Source: Eulemur rufifrons
Lineage: Eukaryota > Chordata > Mammalia > Primates > Lemuridae
Reading direction: 5' to 3'
Length of the DNA stretch: 64,000 bases
Assembly (NCBI RefSeq): GCF_041146395.1
Contig: NC_091012.1
Coordinates: forward strand, 10,654,193-10,718,192
In this document: in pieces, positions 12,296 to 24,099 of the stretch
How the letters are laid out: each line of letters opens with the position of its first letter
Position numbering within the stretch: the stretch's first letter is position 1
Program-made: the position numbers and the translations under genes
Notes under the pieces: model-generated
The model's input: the letters and a program-made list of their open reading frames with translations, nothing else
What the model was told of the DNA's origin: nothing
The model's database searches: none

Positions 12296-12824
12296 TAATC
12301 CCTAGTTTTACTGGAGCACATTCCCCCAGGAAAGGGCACATGGGCAGACATTCTTGGAGATCTAGCCTGTCTGAAAATCCCTCCCATTTGATAGAACATA
12401 AAATTCTAGCTTGAAATTAAATTTCATCATCTGAAGACATTTCTCTATTGTGTTCTCAATTTAGTGTGGTCCTTGCATCTGTTGCCATTGTGTGATACAT
12501 TATATGTAACCAATTTGTCATCTTTACCCCTTTCCTTCTATGAAAGAATTTTAGTGCATTCTCTATATCTGGGATTAATGCAATTTTGTAATATGGTTTG
12601 GGGGGATTTTTTTCATTTTATTGGGTCCCCTAAGTTTGCAGACCATCTCTTCTAGAGAGTTTTGTTTCCTTACTATTTTTTCTGTTCCTTCTTTTTGCTT
12701 ATATCCTTATTCAAATGTTGGGCCTCTTTGACCAATATTTCTGCATTGATCTTTAATTATCCCTCCACTGCTTTCCAGTTTGTTTTTTTGTTCTACTTCC
12801 TGGGGATTCTTTGACTGTATACTC
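12296..12824. other. Intronic DNA, nothing recognised
   Basis: AT-rich, no assigned repeat or coding signal. Confidence 0.35.
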
Positions 12825-12837
12825 TAACACTTCTATT

Positions 12838-13095
12838 AAAAGTCTTTGCGCACTGCCTGGGGAATGGACACGCTTGAAGTTCTGACTGGGGGGGATGGGG
12901 TGGGGGGAGGGGAGGGGTGCACACCTACATGATGAGTGTGATGTGCACTGTCTAGGGAATGGACACAATTGAAGCTCAGACTCGGGGAGATGGGGAGGCA
13001 TGGGCAATGTATATAGCCTGATCTTTTGTGCCCCCATAATGAGCTGAAAAACAAAAAAAAAAAATAAAAAATAAATTAATTAATTAAAAAAAAGT
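12838..13095 (+). mobile_element. L1 3' end with duplicated 3' UTR block
   Basis: Plus-strand L1 end: 'cactgcctggggaatggaca' at 12850, a G-rich spacer, 'cactgtctagggaatggaca' about 105 bases later, and the terminal 'cttttgtgcccccataatga' before an A-rich tail to about 13095. The two copies of the block form a tandem duplication not seen in the other L1 ends here, except the one at 56087-56497. Confidence 0.85.
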
Positions 13096-13325
13096 TTTGT
13101 CTTTTTGAGAGTATTTTAAGAAATTTTTTAAAGTTTTTATTTTCTACTGAATTTTTACCACTTCTATAAATTCCTTTTTCCTGTTGTTTTGATCTCTCTT
13201 GTTGGAGCCTTCTCTCAAATGTGTGGTGGTGGTCCCTATATTTTTCTAATTGGAAACACCATGCAGGAGCAGGACTTTTGTTACCTGATGGCTTTCACTG
13301 TGAGGATTTGAAGGACAAGCCGGCT

Positions 13326-13462
13326 TTTTTTTTTTTTTCAGCTTATGATGGGGGTACAAAAGTTCAGGTTATATATATTGCCCATGTCCTGCCCATCCCC
13401 CCGAGTCAGAACATTCAAGCGTGTCCATTCCCGTCAGTGCGCAATGCACTCATCACGTAGGT
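13326..13462 (-). mobile_element. L1 3' end, strongly 5'-truncated
   Basis: Antisense poly(A) tail (T-run 13326-13339), then 'cagcttatgatgggggtaca' and the C-rich 3' UTR, stopping after 'actcatcacgtaggtat'. About 135 bp long. Confidence 0.85.
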
Positions 13463-13464
13463 AT

Positions 13465-14041
13465 TAGCTGAGAGTCTTTTCTCTGGGACAGTTCAGTCTC
13501 TTCAGAGAAAGAGCTCTTCGTTTTCTACCCGGGAAGTGCAAACGTGGCTACTTGTACAATTTTCAGTGAATGGACTTTTCCCATTTTCCAAATTTCAGCC
13601 CTAGTATCTCTGAGACTGGTACCTCTGAGCCCAGAAACACTCAGGTTTATAGCTCCAGGAATACACATCTAAATTCCATATAAGATGGGGGCACAGGTGG
13701 AGGAGGGGCTCTAACCACAGATTTTGAACTGACTTTGTTGGCTTTTGTTTTGTTTCACCTACCTCCCACAGTGCCATGTGCCTTCTGAATTCTGAGACTG
13801 CCTTGAGTTCAATGAGGCTGTTCCAGTCATTCTCTGGGTGCACCATAGTTGTGCTTCCATACCAGTTACCACTCCTTTGTCATCTTTTTATCTTTCAATA
13901 TGAAAAATAATCTGCTATCAATCCTTTTTCCTGGTCTTGTATACAACCTTTATTTGATGCCTTTAATTCTAATGAATTTCAGGAGGGAGAGGAAATAAAT
14001 TCATGGTCTACCCATTAAACCCAAATTTAGAAGCTATACCT
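13465..14041. other. Unique intronic sequence before the twin-primed L1
   Basis: No assigned element. The left target-site copy of the next L1 begins at 14042. Confidence 0.35.
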
Positions 14042-14055
14042 AAAGTATAAATCTA

Positions 14056-14372
14056 TACTATCAGCAGGGTGTTAAAGTCTCCAGCTACTATAGTATTGTT
14101 ATCTATCATTTGGTTCAGATCAAGTAGGGTTTGCTTTATGAATCTGGGTGCACCTAAATTGGGTGCATATATATTAAGTATAGTTATGTCTTCTTGCTGA
14201 ATTGTACCCTTCACCAGTATATAGTAACTATCTTTGTTTTTCATTACTTTTTTTTAATTTAAAAACTAAGTTATTGGAGATTAAAACCGCCACACCAGCT
14301 TTCTTTTGGCTTCCATTTGCTTGAAATATCGATTTTCACCCTTTTGTTTTCAGTCTAAATGCATCTTTGCAT
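14056..14372 (-). mobile_element. Inverted 5' part of the twin-primed L1
   Basis: The minus strand reads YYILVKGTIQQEDITILN then [16 protein letters not shown], the L1 ORF2 endonuclease domain. It corresponds to the stretch at about 62026-62335 of the long L1 in this window. The junction to the plus-oriented part falls at about 14372. Confidence 0.88.
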
Positions 14373-15228
14373 GTACATATACACTATATAATGCTGAAGG
14401 ATATAGTTCAATAAGAAGACATAACTATACTTAATATGTATGCACCCAACTTAGGTTCACACAGATTCATAAAGCAAACCCTACTTGATCTAAACCAAAT
14501 GATAAACAGCAACACCATAATAGCCGGAGACTTCAAAACCCAGCTGACAGCACAGGACAGACCCTCAAAACAGAAAATAAACAAATAAATAATGGACTTA
14601 AATACAATACTAGAACAAATGGGTCTGACTGACATCTACAGGAAATTCTACCCAAAATCCACTGAATATATATTCTTCTCATCAGCTCATGGGACATTCT
14701 CTAAGATTGACCATATCCTAGGACATTAAGCATGTCTTAAAAAATTCAAAAAAATAGAAATTATACCATGAATCTTCCCAGATCACAGAGGAATAAAGGT
14801 AGACATTAACCCTAACAGAAATTCTCATTTCTACTCAAAGTCATGGAAGTTAAACAACCTTCTCCTGAATGATTATTTTATAAATGAAGAAATCAAAATG
14901 GAAATCAAAAGATTCTTTGAATTAAATGACAAAGGAGACACAACTTATCAAAATCAGTGGGACATAGCTAAACCAGTCCTGAGAGGAAAATTCATTTCCA
15001 TAAATGCCTATATCAAAAAGACAGAAAACTTATAAATAGATAACCTAATGAATAGACTCAAAGAGCTGGAGAAAGAAGAACAGACCGGCCCCAAACCCAG
15101 CAGAAGGAGAGAAGTTATTAAGATCAAATCAGAACAAAATGAAAAGGACAACAAAAAAACCATAAGGGAGATTAATAAAACAAAAAGTTTGTTCTTTGAA
15201 AAGACAAACAAAATAGACACACCTCTGG

Positions 15229-15250
15229 CTAGACAACTCAAGAGCAACAA
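15229..15250 (+). other. Internal deletion junction in L1 ORF2
   Basis: The upstream side matches the sequence following 'acacctctggctagac' in ORF2. The downstream side matches the region of 'aaccctatcaaaaagtgggc' near the C-terminus. About 2 kb of ORF2, including the catalytic FADD motif, is absent. A few shared bases (agcaa-like) at the junction suggest microhomology. Confidence 0.8.
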
Positions 15251-16133
15251 CCCTATCAAAAAGTGGGCAAAGGACATAAATAGAAATTTTTCAAAAGAAG
15301 ATATAAGAATGGCTAACACACATATGAAAAAATGCTCAACCTCTCTAATCATCAGGGAAATGCAAATCAAAACCACAAGGAGATATCACTTAATCCAGTG
15401 AGAACAGCCTTTATCAAAAAGTCCCAAAACAATACATGTTGGCATGGATACGGAGAAACAGGAACACTCGTGCACTGCTGGTGGGACTGCAAACTAGTGC
15501 AACCCCTGTGGAAAACAATATGGAGATACCTTAAACAGATTCAAGTAGACCTACCATTCGATCCAGCAATCCCATTACTCGGCATCTACCCCAAAGAACA
15601 AAAGACATTCTATGACAAAGATACCTGCACCCGAAGGTTTATAGTAGCACAATTCACAATTGCAAAGATGTGGAAACAACCCAAATGCCCATCAATTCAT
15701 GAGTGGATCAGTAAAATGTGGTACATGTATACTATGGAGTATTACTCAGCTATAAGAAATAACGGTGATATACAATGTGTTTTGTTCTCCTGCAGGGATT
15801 TGGAACCCTTTTCTATTAAGTGAAGTATCCCAAGAATGGAAAAATAAGCACCACATGTACTCACCAGCAAATTGGTTTCCCTGATCATCACCTAAGTGCA
15901 CATTTGGGAATAATACTAATTGAGTATCGGACAGAGGTGGTGGGTGGGGGGAGGGGATGGGTGTATACCTACTTGATGAGTGCGATGCGCACTGTCTGGG
16001 GAATGGACACACTTGAAGCTCTGACTCGGGGGGATGGGGGGCATGGGCAATATATATAACCTGAACTTTTGTAACCCCACAATAAGCTGAAATAAAAAAA
16101 AGAAAAAGAAAAAAAAAAGAAAGTATAAATCTA

Positions 16134-16757
16134 AATTTAAATTCAACATAAGTAATAATATTAGTTCAGGCAATTTTTAGTTATTCCTATAATAATCATA
16201 TTACACTTTTCTACTAAGCCCTCATTTAGTAATTGAATTTCAACTCTTCACCCTGCCATATGGTCCCATCACTGTGCAACATACATGGAGCTGTTTTCAA
16301 GAGTGCACAGTGTTAGATATCGTTAAGTGAATGAGAAGTCATCAAATCTTTAAAAAAAAAAATGCAAAGTCTGTCTTATAAATAAAGGCAGAGAAAAAGT
16401 TTAGTTCACTTTTATTTTTTTAATTGGTTTAAAGTCAGAGAGAGTAGGCACAATGGAAAAAGTCAGTGGGTGGGACAGGATTTCAGCAGGTACTCGATCT
16501 TTTATGGTAAGGTTTGGGTTGTGACTACTAGGTATTATTTTCTAGTCTTTGCTATTCAACTTTTTAAATCCATTAAGCACCCTCTTTCCTTTCCTGTTAA
16601 AGACTATAAAATTCTATATTTTGGTATTTGTGCTGACTGAAGAAAAATGCAATTCTCTGTCCCTGTCTATTTTGTGACTACCTGAAACAATATCTATGAA
16701 CACTGAATTGTTGGTAGAGTTTTTGCTGTTTAATTTTTTTTAAGTCTTTTTTAATTC
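16134..16757. other. AT-rich intronic DNA
   Basis: Nothing recognised between two L1 copies. Confidence 0.35.
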
Positions 16758-16925
16758 TTTTTTCAGCATATTGTGGGGGTACAAAAGTTTAGGTTATGTA
16801 TATTGCCCTTGCACCCCCCACCCGGAATCAGAGCTTCAAACGTGTCCTTCCCCTCCCTGGACAGTGCGCACTGCACACATTATGTGTGCATACACCCATC
16901 CCCTCCCCCATCCACATCTTCCTAA
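16758..16925 (-). mobile_element. L1 3' end, 5'-truncated
   Basis: 'cagcatattgtgggggtaca', then the C-rich 3' UTR to 'acccatcccctcccccatcc'. Minus orientation, about 165 bp. Confidence 0.85.
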
Positions 16926-16927
16926 AT

Positions 16928-18495
16928 TTGTTTTTAGTATTTGCATTCTATATCCTTGAGTTTGTTAGTATAGTTTGTTGCACTTGTAAGATGACAATGG
17001 TAAGGCTTTAGCCATAAAGGGCAATTGTCAAGTTTTCAAGCAGGATGAGGAGAATATTACCTGTTAGAAGTTATAATTGCTTTGCTCGGAAACTTAATTC
17101 TGCCACCCTCTAATCTCAAGAGACAAAGAGATGCTCTTGATATTGAAACGTTTGAGTAGCTGAAACTACACACACTTGCTGTATGTCTCTTGCTGTGTAC
17201 TTGTTAGCAGAGAGTTTTTACATGTATCTTTTTCTGATCATCTTGAAATTTGGGAATGGCCTGGTTGTGGGAAAAAAATCAAGCAAGTAGAAATGGCCAT
17301 TTTCCTGGAATGAATAATTCCTCTGTCTTCAAGCCAGAGTTTAGAGTAAGGCTGGACTGATGGGGAAGTGTTTAATATTTCTTTGGCTGGATCTAGCCAA
17401 TAGAACATAAGTTGCTGATTCACTAAAAGCCACATCTAATTCAAAGTTTTAAAGGTTTTAGCATTAATATTTTCAGGGACAAACCATGTACACTCATAAC
17501 AGAAAATCTTAAGGGAAAAATATTGGAGAAATCATCAGGTCAAGTTCTACAATCTAGTCTGCATTTTGGTCCAATTTCTCTCTGTTCTGTTTATTCTCAT
17601 GTATATGTTTTTCATAACAACTAACTTTTGTTATGGTGTAGGGTATGCCATATAGCACCTAAGAGTACTGACCTTAAAAGATACTTTCTACCACTTGGAA
17701 TGAAAATATTTGAATGAGTTAGTATTCATTTTTCATGTTGAATTTGTTTCTTGAGATTATAAAAGTATACATATTAACACAGAGAGTTAATGTGTACACA
17801 GTAACTGAATAGGTTAAGAAACACAAAAGAGTTAGATAGAATTAAAATATTTCTATCTTAAAGGAGAATTCGGCCCTCCAAATAGTAATACTTCTCAAAA
17901 ATATAAGTCTGGGACTTTTTATTAATAAGGAATAAGTGATTTTGCAGTAGAAACAACTGAAACAAATGAAAGGGTGTTAGATGGTGTGGATATTTCTTAT
18001 TGTCGGTTACTGGCAAGTTTTAAATGCTGTGTACTTTTAAATGCAACAAGTAGATCCCTGCCCTGTCTCTCATGTATTTGTGGGGGCTACTGATAGGAGA
18101 ATGTGACAACATGTTAAAAACTATCATATTAATAGGAGGAAAGAAGGCTCACCTGAATTAGTTTTTTTAAATGCATTAAAATCATTGGTACTGTGTGGTT
18201 TTAAAGAATGCTGCTGTTTCTTCCAACTATTCAGTCACTGATATTTTTTTGCTAATTTCATTTTTTAAGGAAGAGAGCTGTCTTAACATTGTTTAGGATA
18301 TTTCATTATTTGACTGTTGCATTCTTTGCAACTAAGTGGATACTTATAAAGTGTTTTAAATATAGTTTATTTTCTACAGGGCTCAAAAAGTTTCTTCTAA
18401 CCTCTGATATCATTACAGATAAGTTCTCACTAATTTGTGTCTGTAGCAAGATTTATCTTCCAAATTGTAACTGATTTTAAATAATAATTTGTCAA
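16928..18495. other. AT-rich intronic DNA
   Basis: No repeat family or coding signal recognised. Short open frames only. Confidence 0.35.
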
Positions 18496-18504
18496 ACAGT
18501 TGTT

Positions 18505-18800
18505 CGCACTAATTTGTCCCAAATTCTGTGCTCAGCAGCTGGAGGTAGAAGGAGTAAGAGTCCCACTTATCATGCAGAAGCTTGGTTTTTTATGAGGGAG
18601 CTGTCCTGCAAGCAACTGTTACCATGTAACAAGTGGTGAAATAAACATATGAGTGCACACAAAGGGAAGAGTTTTGTGGTGTGGAGGCTGGCAAAGGTAT
18701 CCTGGAAGGTAGGTGGGTCCAGTTTGCTGGGAAAGGAGGAAGGAAAAGGCATTCCAGCCAGAGAGCAGCAAGAGTGAGGCAGGAAAGTGCCATGATGTGT
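18505..18800 (+). repeat. LINE L2 fragment
   Basis: L2-type course ending 'aaggcattccagccagagag' and 'cagcaagagtgaggcaggaa'. Diverged ancient copy. Confidence 0.6.
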
Positions 18801-18802
18801 GT

Positions 18803-19255
18803 CAAATAGCTCATAGAATAAAATTAATAAAATTTTGAAATGAGTGGAAGCTCTTCTCTAAAGTTCTAATTTGAGTAATATAATGGCAATCTTATTTAAA
18901 CATGAAGTCAAAGTTAAACTAAAAAAGTTGTTTTTGTCCTTCATTCTTTGGCTATGAGAGTCTTAAAGTAATAATTTTATCTTCCATTAAGATAACAGCC
19001 CCAGGGAGACCTACAGTCCCCTCATTTGTTGGTGATTGAGCAACCCTGGCACAAAGGGCCTGTGTCTCTAGAACATTTCTTTCATCACACTGTCTCCTGA
19101 ACTAATACATTTAGTGTGAGCAAATTAGTAAACTTTATGTTAGGCTTTAATTTACTGCAATAAATTTCTCTTATCCCAATATCATTGAAGGCATTACATT
19201 TTAGTGTAATAAATAAATACTAAAAATCTCAGTTTTTTATTGCTTAAGAAAAAAA
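18803..19255. other. Intronic DNA, nothing recognised
   Basis: AT-rich, no assigned element. Confidence 0.35.
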
Positions 19256-19261
19256 CACTGA

Positions 19262-20645
19262 AATCTTTTTTTTTATTTCAGCATATTATGGGGGTACAAA
19301 AGTTTAGGCTATGTATATTGCCCATGCCCCCCCCACCCCTGAGTCAGAGCTTCAAGTGTGTCCATTCCCCGGACAGTGCGCATCGCACTCATTATGTAGG
19401 TATACACCCATCCCCTCCCCTCACCCCCATCTGCCTGACACCCAATTGGTGTTATTCCCAAATGTGCACTTAGGTGATTATCAGGGAAAACAATTTGCTG
19501 GTGAGTACATGTGGTGCTTATTTTTCCATTCTTGGGATACTTCACTTAGTAGAATGGGTTCCAACTCTATCCAGGAGAACATAAGAGATTTTATATCACC
19601 GTTATTTCTTATAGCTGAGTAATACTCCATGGTATACATGTACCACATTTTACTAATCCACTCATGTAGTGATGGGCATTTGGGTTGTGCCCACATCTAT
19701 GCGATTGTGAATTGTGCTGCTATAAACATTTGGGTGAAGGTGTCTTTTTTATAGAATGTCTTTTGTTCTTTTGAGTACATGCCCAATAATGCGATTGCTG
19801 GATCAAATAGTAGATCTACTTGAATCTGTTTAAGGTATCTCCATATTGCTTTCCACAGAGATTGCACTAGTTTTCAGTCCCACCAGCAGTGTATGAGTGT
19901 TCCTGTCTTTCCGCATTCACGCCAACATTTATTGTTTGGGGACTTTTTGATAAAGGCCATTCTCAGTGGAGTTAAGTGATATCTCATTGTGGTTTTGATT
20001 TGCATTTCCCTGATGATTAGAGATGTTAAGCATTTTTTCATATGTTTGTTGGCCATTCTTCAATCTTCTTTTAAAAAAATTGTGTTCATGTCCTTTGCCC
20101 ACTTTTTGATAGGGCTGTTTGATTTTTTTTTTGCTGATTTTCCTGAGTTCTGAATAGATGCTAGTTATCAGTCCTTTGTCGGATGTGTAGCATGCGAATA
20201 TTTTTTCCCATTCTGTAGATTGTCTGTTTGCTCTCGTGACTGTCTCTTTGGCTGCGCAGAAGCTTTTTAATTTAATCAGGTCCCATTTATTTTTGTTGTT
20301 GCTTTGATTGCCTTTGGGGTCTTCCTCATAAATTCCTTGCCTAGGCCAATGTCTATAAGAGTATTTCCCACATTTTCTTCTAGAATTCCAATAGTTTCAC
20401 TCCTAAGGTTTAAGTCTGTTATCCACTGTGATTTGATTTTTGTGAGAGGTGAAAGCTATGGGTCCTGTTTCAGTCTTCTACATATGGCTATCCAGTTTTC
20501 CCAGCACCATTTATTGAATAAGGATTCTTTTCCACAAGTATGTTTTTGTCTGCTTTGTCAAAGCTTAGATGGCTACATGAGGATGGTTTTATATCTGGAT
20601 TTTCTGTTCTGTTCCACTGGTCTGTGTCCCTGCACTTATGCCTGA
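19262..20645 (-). mobile_element. L1, 5'-truncated, 3' UTR plus ORF2 C-terminal region
   Basis: From the antisense tail at 19267 ('cagcatattatgggggtaca') through the 3' UTR and back into the ORF2 C-terminus. Minus-strand pieces read [29 protein letters not shown] and QEWKNKHHMYSPANCFP. It continues to the segment antisense to 'CRDTDQ' near 20630 and stops there. Frameshifts and stops leave no long frame. Confidence 0.9.
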
Positions 20646-20840
20646 ACTTTTATGTTAAACTTTTAAAATTATTTATAAATGTAACTCAAAATAGATTCTT
20701 GCTGGATTTGACTATAGGTATTATATCAAAGGTAGCATTTTATCACCCATTCTTCAAACATTGTCTGTGGAAGTTAAGAGCGTTCAATGGGTTTCCTATA
20801 GAGCCACACATAGATACCACACAGGCAGTTTATAAAGTAT

Positions 20841-21199
20841 AAGAAATGTCTTTTTTTTTTTTTTTTTAGACAGAGTCTCACTCTGTTGCCCGGGCTAGCG
20901 TGAGTGCCGTGGCGTCAGTCTAGCTCACAGCAACCTCAAACTCCTGGGCTTAAGTGATCCTATTGCCTGAGCCTCCCGAGTAGCTGGGACTACAGGCATG
21001 TGCCACCATGCCCGGCTAATTTTTTGAATATATATATTTTAGTTGTCCATATAATTTCTTTCTATTTTTAGTAGAGACAGAGTCTCACTCTTGCTCAGGC
21101 TGGTCTTGAACTCCTGACCTCGAGCGATCCACCCGCCTCGGCCTCCCAGAGTGCTAGCATTACAGGCGTGAGCCACCGCACCCGGCCAAGAAATGTCTT
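20841..21199 (-). repeat. Young strepsirrhine Alu with target duplication
   Basis: Full antisense Alu dimer, 20853-21187, with T tail at 20851-20867. It has the strepsirrhine right arm (antisense of 'gctgacgccacggcactcac') and the TATA-rich linker near 21030. The 12-bp duplication aagaaatgtctt flanks it at 20841-20852 and 21188-21199. The close match of the two copies and intact CpG sites indicate a recent insertion. Confidence 0.95.
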
Positions 21200-21224
21200 A
21201 ATGCTTCATCACTTGACATTTTCT

Positions 21225-21835
21225 TTACTTTTTTATTGATACATAATAATTGTACATATTCATGGAGTACATGTTATATTTTGATACAAGCATATAACAT
21301 ATAATGATCAAATCAGGGTAATTGGGACATGATTCACCTGAAACATTTATCATTGCTTTCTGTTGTGAACATTTGAAGACTTGTAGCTATTTTGAAATAT
21401 AATAAATTATTGTTAACTATAGTTGCCCTATTGCACTATTGAACACTAGAACTTTTTCCTTATATTTAACAGTATTACCCATTAACCAACACCTCTTCAT
21501 TACTCCTTCCCACCACCCTTACCAAGACCATTCTATTCACTACACCATTCTATTCACTACCTCCATGAGATCAATTATTTTTAGGTCCCATATAGGAGTG
21601 TAAAAATGAAATATTTGTCTTTCTGTGCCTGGCTTATTTCACTTAAAATAATGTCCTCCAGATACATCCATGTTTCTGCAAATGACAAAATTTCCTTCTT
21701 TTCATGGCTAAATAACACTCCATTGTGTACATACACATCTTTCATATCCATTCATCCCTTGATAAACACTTAAGCTGATTCCACATTTTAGCCATTGTGA
21801 ATACTGCTGCAATAAACACCGAAGTGCAAATATCT
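21225..21835 (-). mobile_element. Older L1 3' region
   Basis: Antisense of an older L1 3' UTR and distal ORF2: 'atcaaatcagggtaattggg', 'atgtcctccagatacatcca' and 'gaatactgctgcaataaaca'. This is a different, older lineage from the lemur-type ends. Confidence 0.8.
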
Positions 21836-22051
21836 CTGGTTACATTTTATGTCTTTGCCTCACCCAAGCGAGGTTTAGAGGCATGCCCTTCTGCTCTACA
21901 ATACTCACCATGTTCATGCCCATTAGTTGTGAGTTTACCTCCCCTAGCCCCCTACTCCCTGGAGAATATTACTACCATTATCACTTGACATTTTAACCAA
22001 AGAAAAAACCACACTTTTATAGGTTTAACTTACTGTGACATTTTCTTCTGT

Positions 22052-22218
22052 TTTTTTTTTTTTTTTTTTTTTTTTTTTTCCCTTCAGGTATCTCCAGGGC
22101 AGCTTATTAGAAAAGGTAATCTGAACTTTTGTACCCCCATAATAAGCTGAAATTAAAAAAATAAATAAACAAATAAGTAAAAAATAAAAGTAAATTAAAA
22201 AAATAAAAAAAAAAAGAA
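22052..22218 (+). mobile_element. Very short L1 3' end with A-rich tail, next to a poly(T) tract
   Basis: A T tract of about 29 bases lies at 22052-22079. After 30 unrelated bases, the last 40 bases of the L1 3' UTR ('cttttgtacccccataataa') run into a long A-rich tail to about 22218. A weak 10-bp repeat (gggcagctta / ggacagctca) could be a target duplication. The poly(T) may be a tail of another, lost insertion on the other strand. Confidence 0.6.
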
Positions 22219-22220
22219 AG

Positions 22221-23744
22221 GACAGCTCATGCTCAATGGTGTTTCCAGAAAACAACGCAGTCAACCAGCCTAACCATAGAACAGTAAAATAGTGAGTACA
22301 ACTAGGTTGCCAAGGGCAGATGACAGACCCCCTTATACTAAAAGCATCCCAGCCATCCTCAGTCATTTCAGCCATTTGGCTGTCCTTTTTCAGGGATCAG
22401 TTTGAGAAATTGATATCAATTATATATTAATTTCAAGGGCCTACATATGAATTTTCAATTTCTGTTTTAATCTTAGACTGCGTAGAGGAAGGGAAAGCCA
22501 GTTACCAAATAAGCAATTCCAGAAAAAGTGTAGCTCTTTATGTGATGCATTTACCTTACGATAATGTTGAGCATAATGAAAAGGAGAGGTGGTATTTATT
22601 GGAAGTTTCTGAAGAAAAAATATTTCTTTATGAGTTATCAGCCTGAAGTAATGCATACTACTTTGGAAACTATTCTTGGAAGAAGGAACAGCTTGTCTTA
22701 CATTGGCAGCCAAATGTATCTGCATTGAAATATACCTAATCAAGCATGAGCACCTTTGAGGTACACAATCACAGATATACTTTGAAAATACCCTAAGACG
22801 AACCATTCAAGTTTATTGAAAAGGCATTAACAACAAAAATAAGCCCCATTGGATTGTCCTTTGAACATTATTAACACGTTGGATTACAAGTGTTGATTTT
22901 CAGAACACAGTTTGGAAAATGCTACTTTAGAATATCAATGTCCTTATCCCCATTTTTACAGTTAAAAATATAACTAGCTTATAAACTTAATTTTGTTTCT
23001 AATGTACTAGTTTTTTGCTAATTAAATTTTGTGTAACTGCTACATTTAATTAAAAATTGCAAGTTTACACTCATAATAATGTCACTTTCCTCTTTCACTT
23101 ATAACAATAGTCATGATCAAATTGTGTTTCAGATAAACCGTACCCTGACTCTGCCCAAAGTCGTGGGTTTTGGTACCTTATTAAGCAATCACTAAATGCT
23201 TTTGTTCAGACAAGGCCCTAAATCTATGAGTAAAACACCACTGTCCTTTGGCTAGAGTCCCAGCGTTTTTTGAATTCAGATGATTCTGATGTTTCCATAT
23301 GTAATACAAAAGTAGTTTCAAAGATTAACCTTGCTCACACAAGTACATTTTATGCTTTTTTCCTCCCTAACTTAGTCTAATTTTTAGAAGTCTCCCTTTG
23401 GAAGTACAGTAAGTTTTAATTTGCTGTCATTAAGTTTTAGAAATGATCATATGACATATTCACTGTTGGTGAAAGAAAGGTTTCTTGAGAAAATTAATAG
23501 GGAACATTGGCTTTTAGATTTTGAAAAACGTGTGAGGGGGTAGTATTGCTTGTTCTCAGTGGGAGAGGTGAGCCATTAGAATCACTTATGCAACATTTTT
23601 CAAAATACGTGTCTGCAAATATGCATCTTCCCACCTCCACCTTCCCTCCATGTCTAGGCACTCACAAGCCCTTTAGGAAAATGGGAAAGAATGTGAGGCA
23701 GAATTACATGAACAAAAGCATCCCATGTGATTCTGATCTCAACC
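22221..23744. other. Intronic DNA, nothing recognised
   Basis: AT-rich. The 121-codon minus frame at 22441-22806 has no recognisable domain or codon bias. Confidence 0.35.
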
Positions 23745-23915
23745 CTAAAGCAATCATTCCCAAGCTTTGCTGTACATTGGCATCACCTGGGAACATTAAA
23801 ATAATTCTGATGCCCAAGTCATATCTGATGCCAACTAAGTTACAATGCCTCAAGTTGAAAGTCAGGCTGTTTTTAAAGTTCTTCAGATAATTTCTGTGTG
23901 CAGTAAAGGAGGGAC
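23745..23915 (+). repeat. MER5A-like hAT-Charlie element
   Basis: 'tgctgtacattggcatcacc' and 'ataattctgatgcccaagtc' match the course of MER5A. Nonautonomous DNA transposon fossil; ends diverged. Confidence 0.65.
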
Positions 23916-23949
23916 AATGCTGCTTACTTTGCATGTAGAAGGATGAACT

Positions 23950-24085
23950 GTTCCTATCGGTGGGACTTTGGGCAGGTCAGATTTAAGCCTTGGTTTCCTT
24001 ACCTGTAAAATGAGTTGAGTTAAATGTCCTGTGAGGTTGGGTGGTCCTTTCCATCTTATAACTTCAAATTCTGTGATTTTGAAAT
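23950..24085 (+). repeat. MIR SINE
   Basis: MIR core: 'gggactttgggcaggtcaga', 'ttggtttccttacctgtaaa', 'atgagttgagttaaatgtcc'. Confidence 0.65.
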
Positions 24086-24099
24086 CAATTTGGAGACAA

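Larger units (their letters stand above)
14042..16133 (+). mobile_element. L1 insertion with 5' inversion and internal deletion
   Basis: A 14-bp duplication, aaagtataaatcta, flanks one composite L1 at 14042-14055 and 16120-16133. Inside, 14056 to about 14372 is ORF2 endonuclease sequence in minus orientation, and about 14375-16119 is L1 in plus orientation ending in an A-rich tail. The plus part starts within the same endonuclease region, so roughly 175 bp is present in both orientations (AGDFNT and [12 protein letters not shown] motifs on both strands). At 15229-15245 the plus part jumps from the LAR motif of the early reverse transcriptase region to NPIKKWAKD near the ORF2 C-terminus, so the catalytic reverse transcriptase core is missing. 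The shared target duplication shows a single insertion by twin priming. Confidence 0.9.

Noticed and set aside
13541..13600. Short run resembling the STIFLDDSTVSQPNL segment of CCNYL
   Set aside because: Only a C-T-I-F match with no splice sites or continued similarity; within chance.
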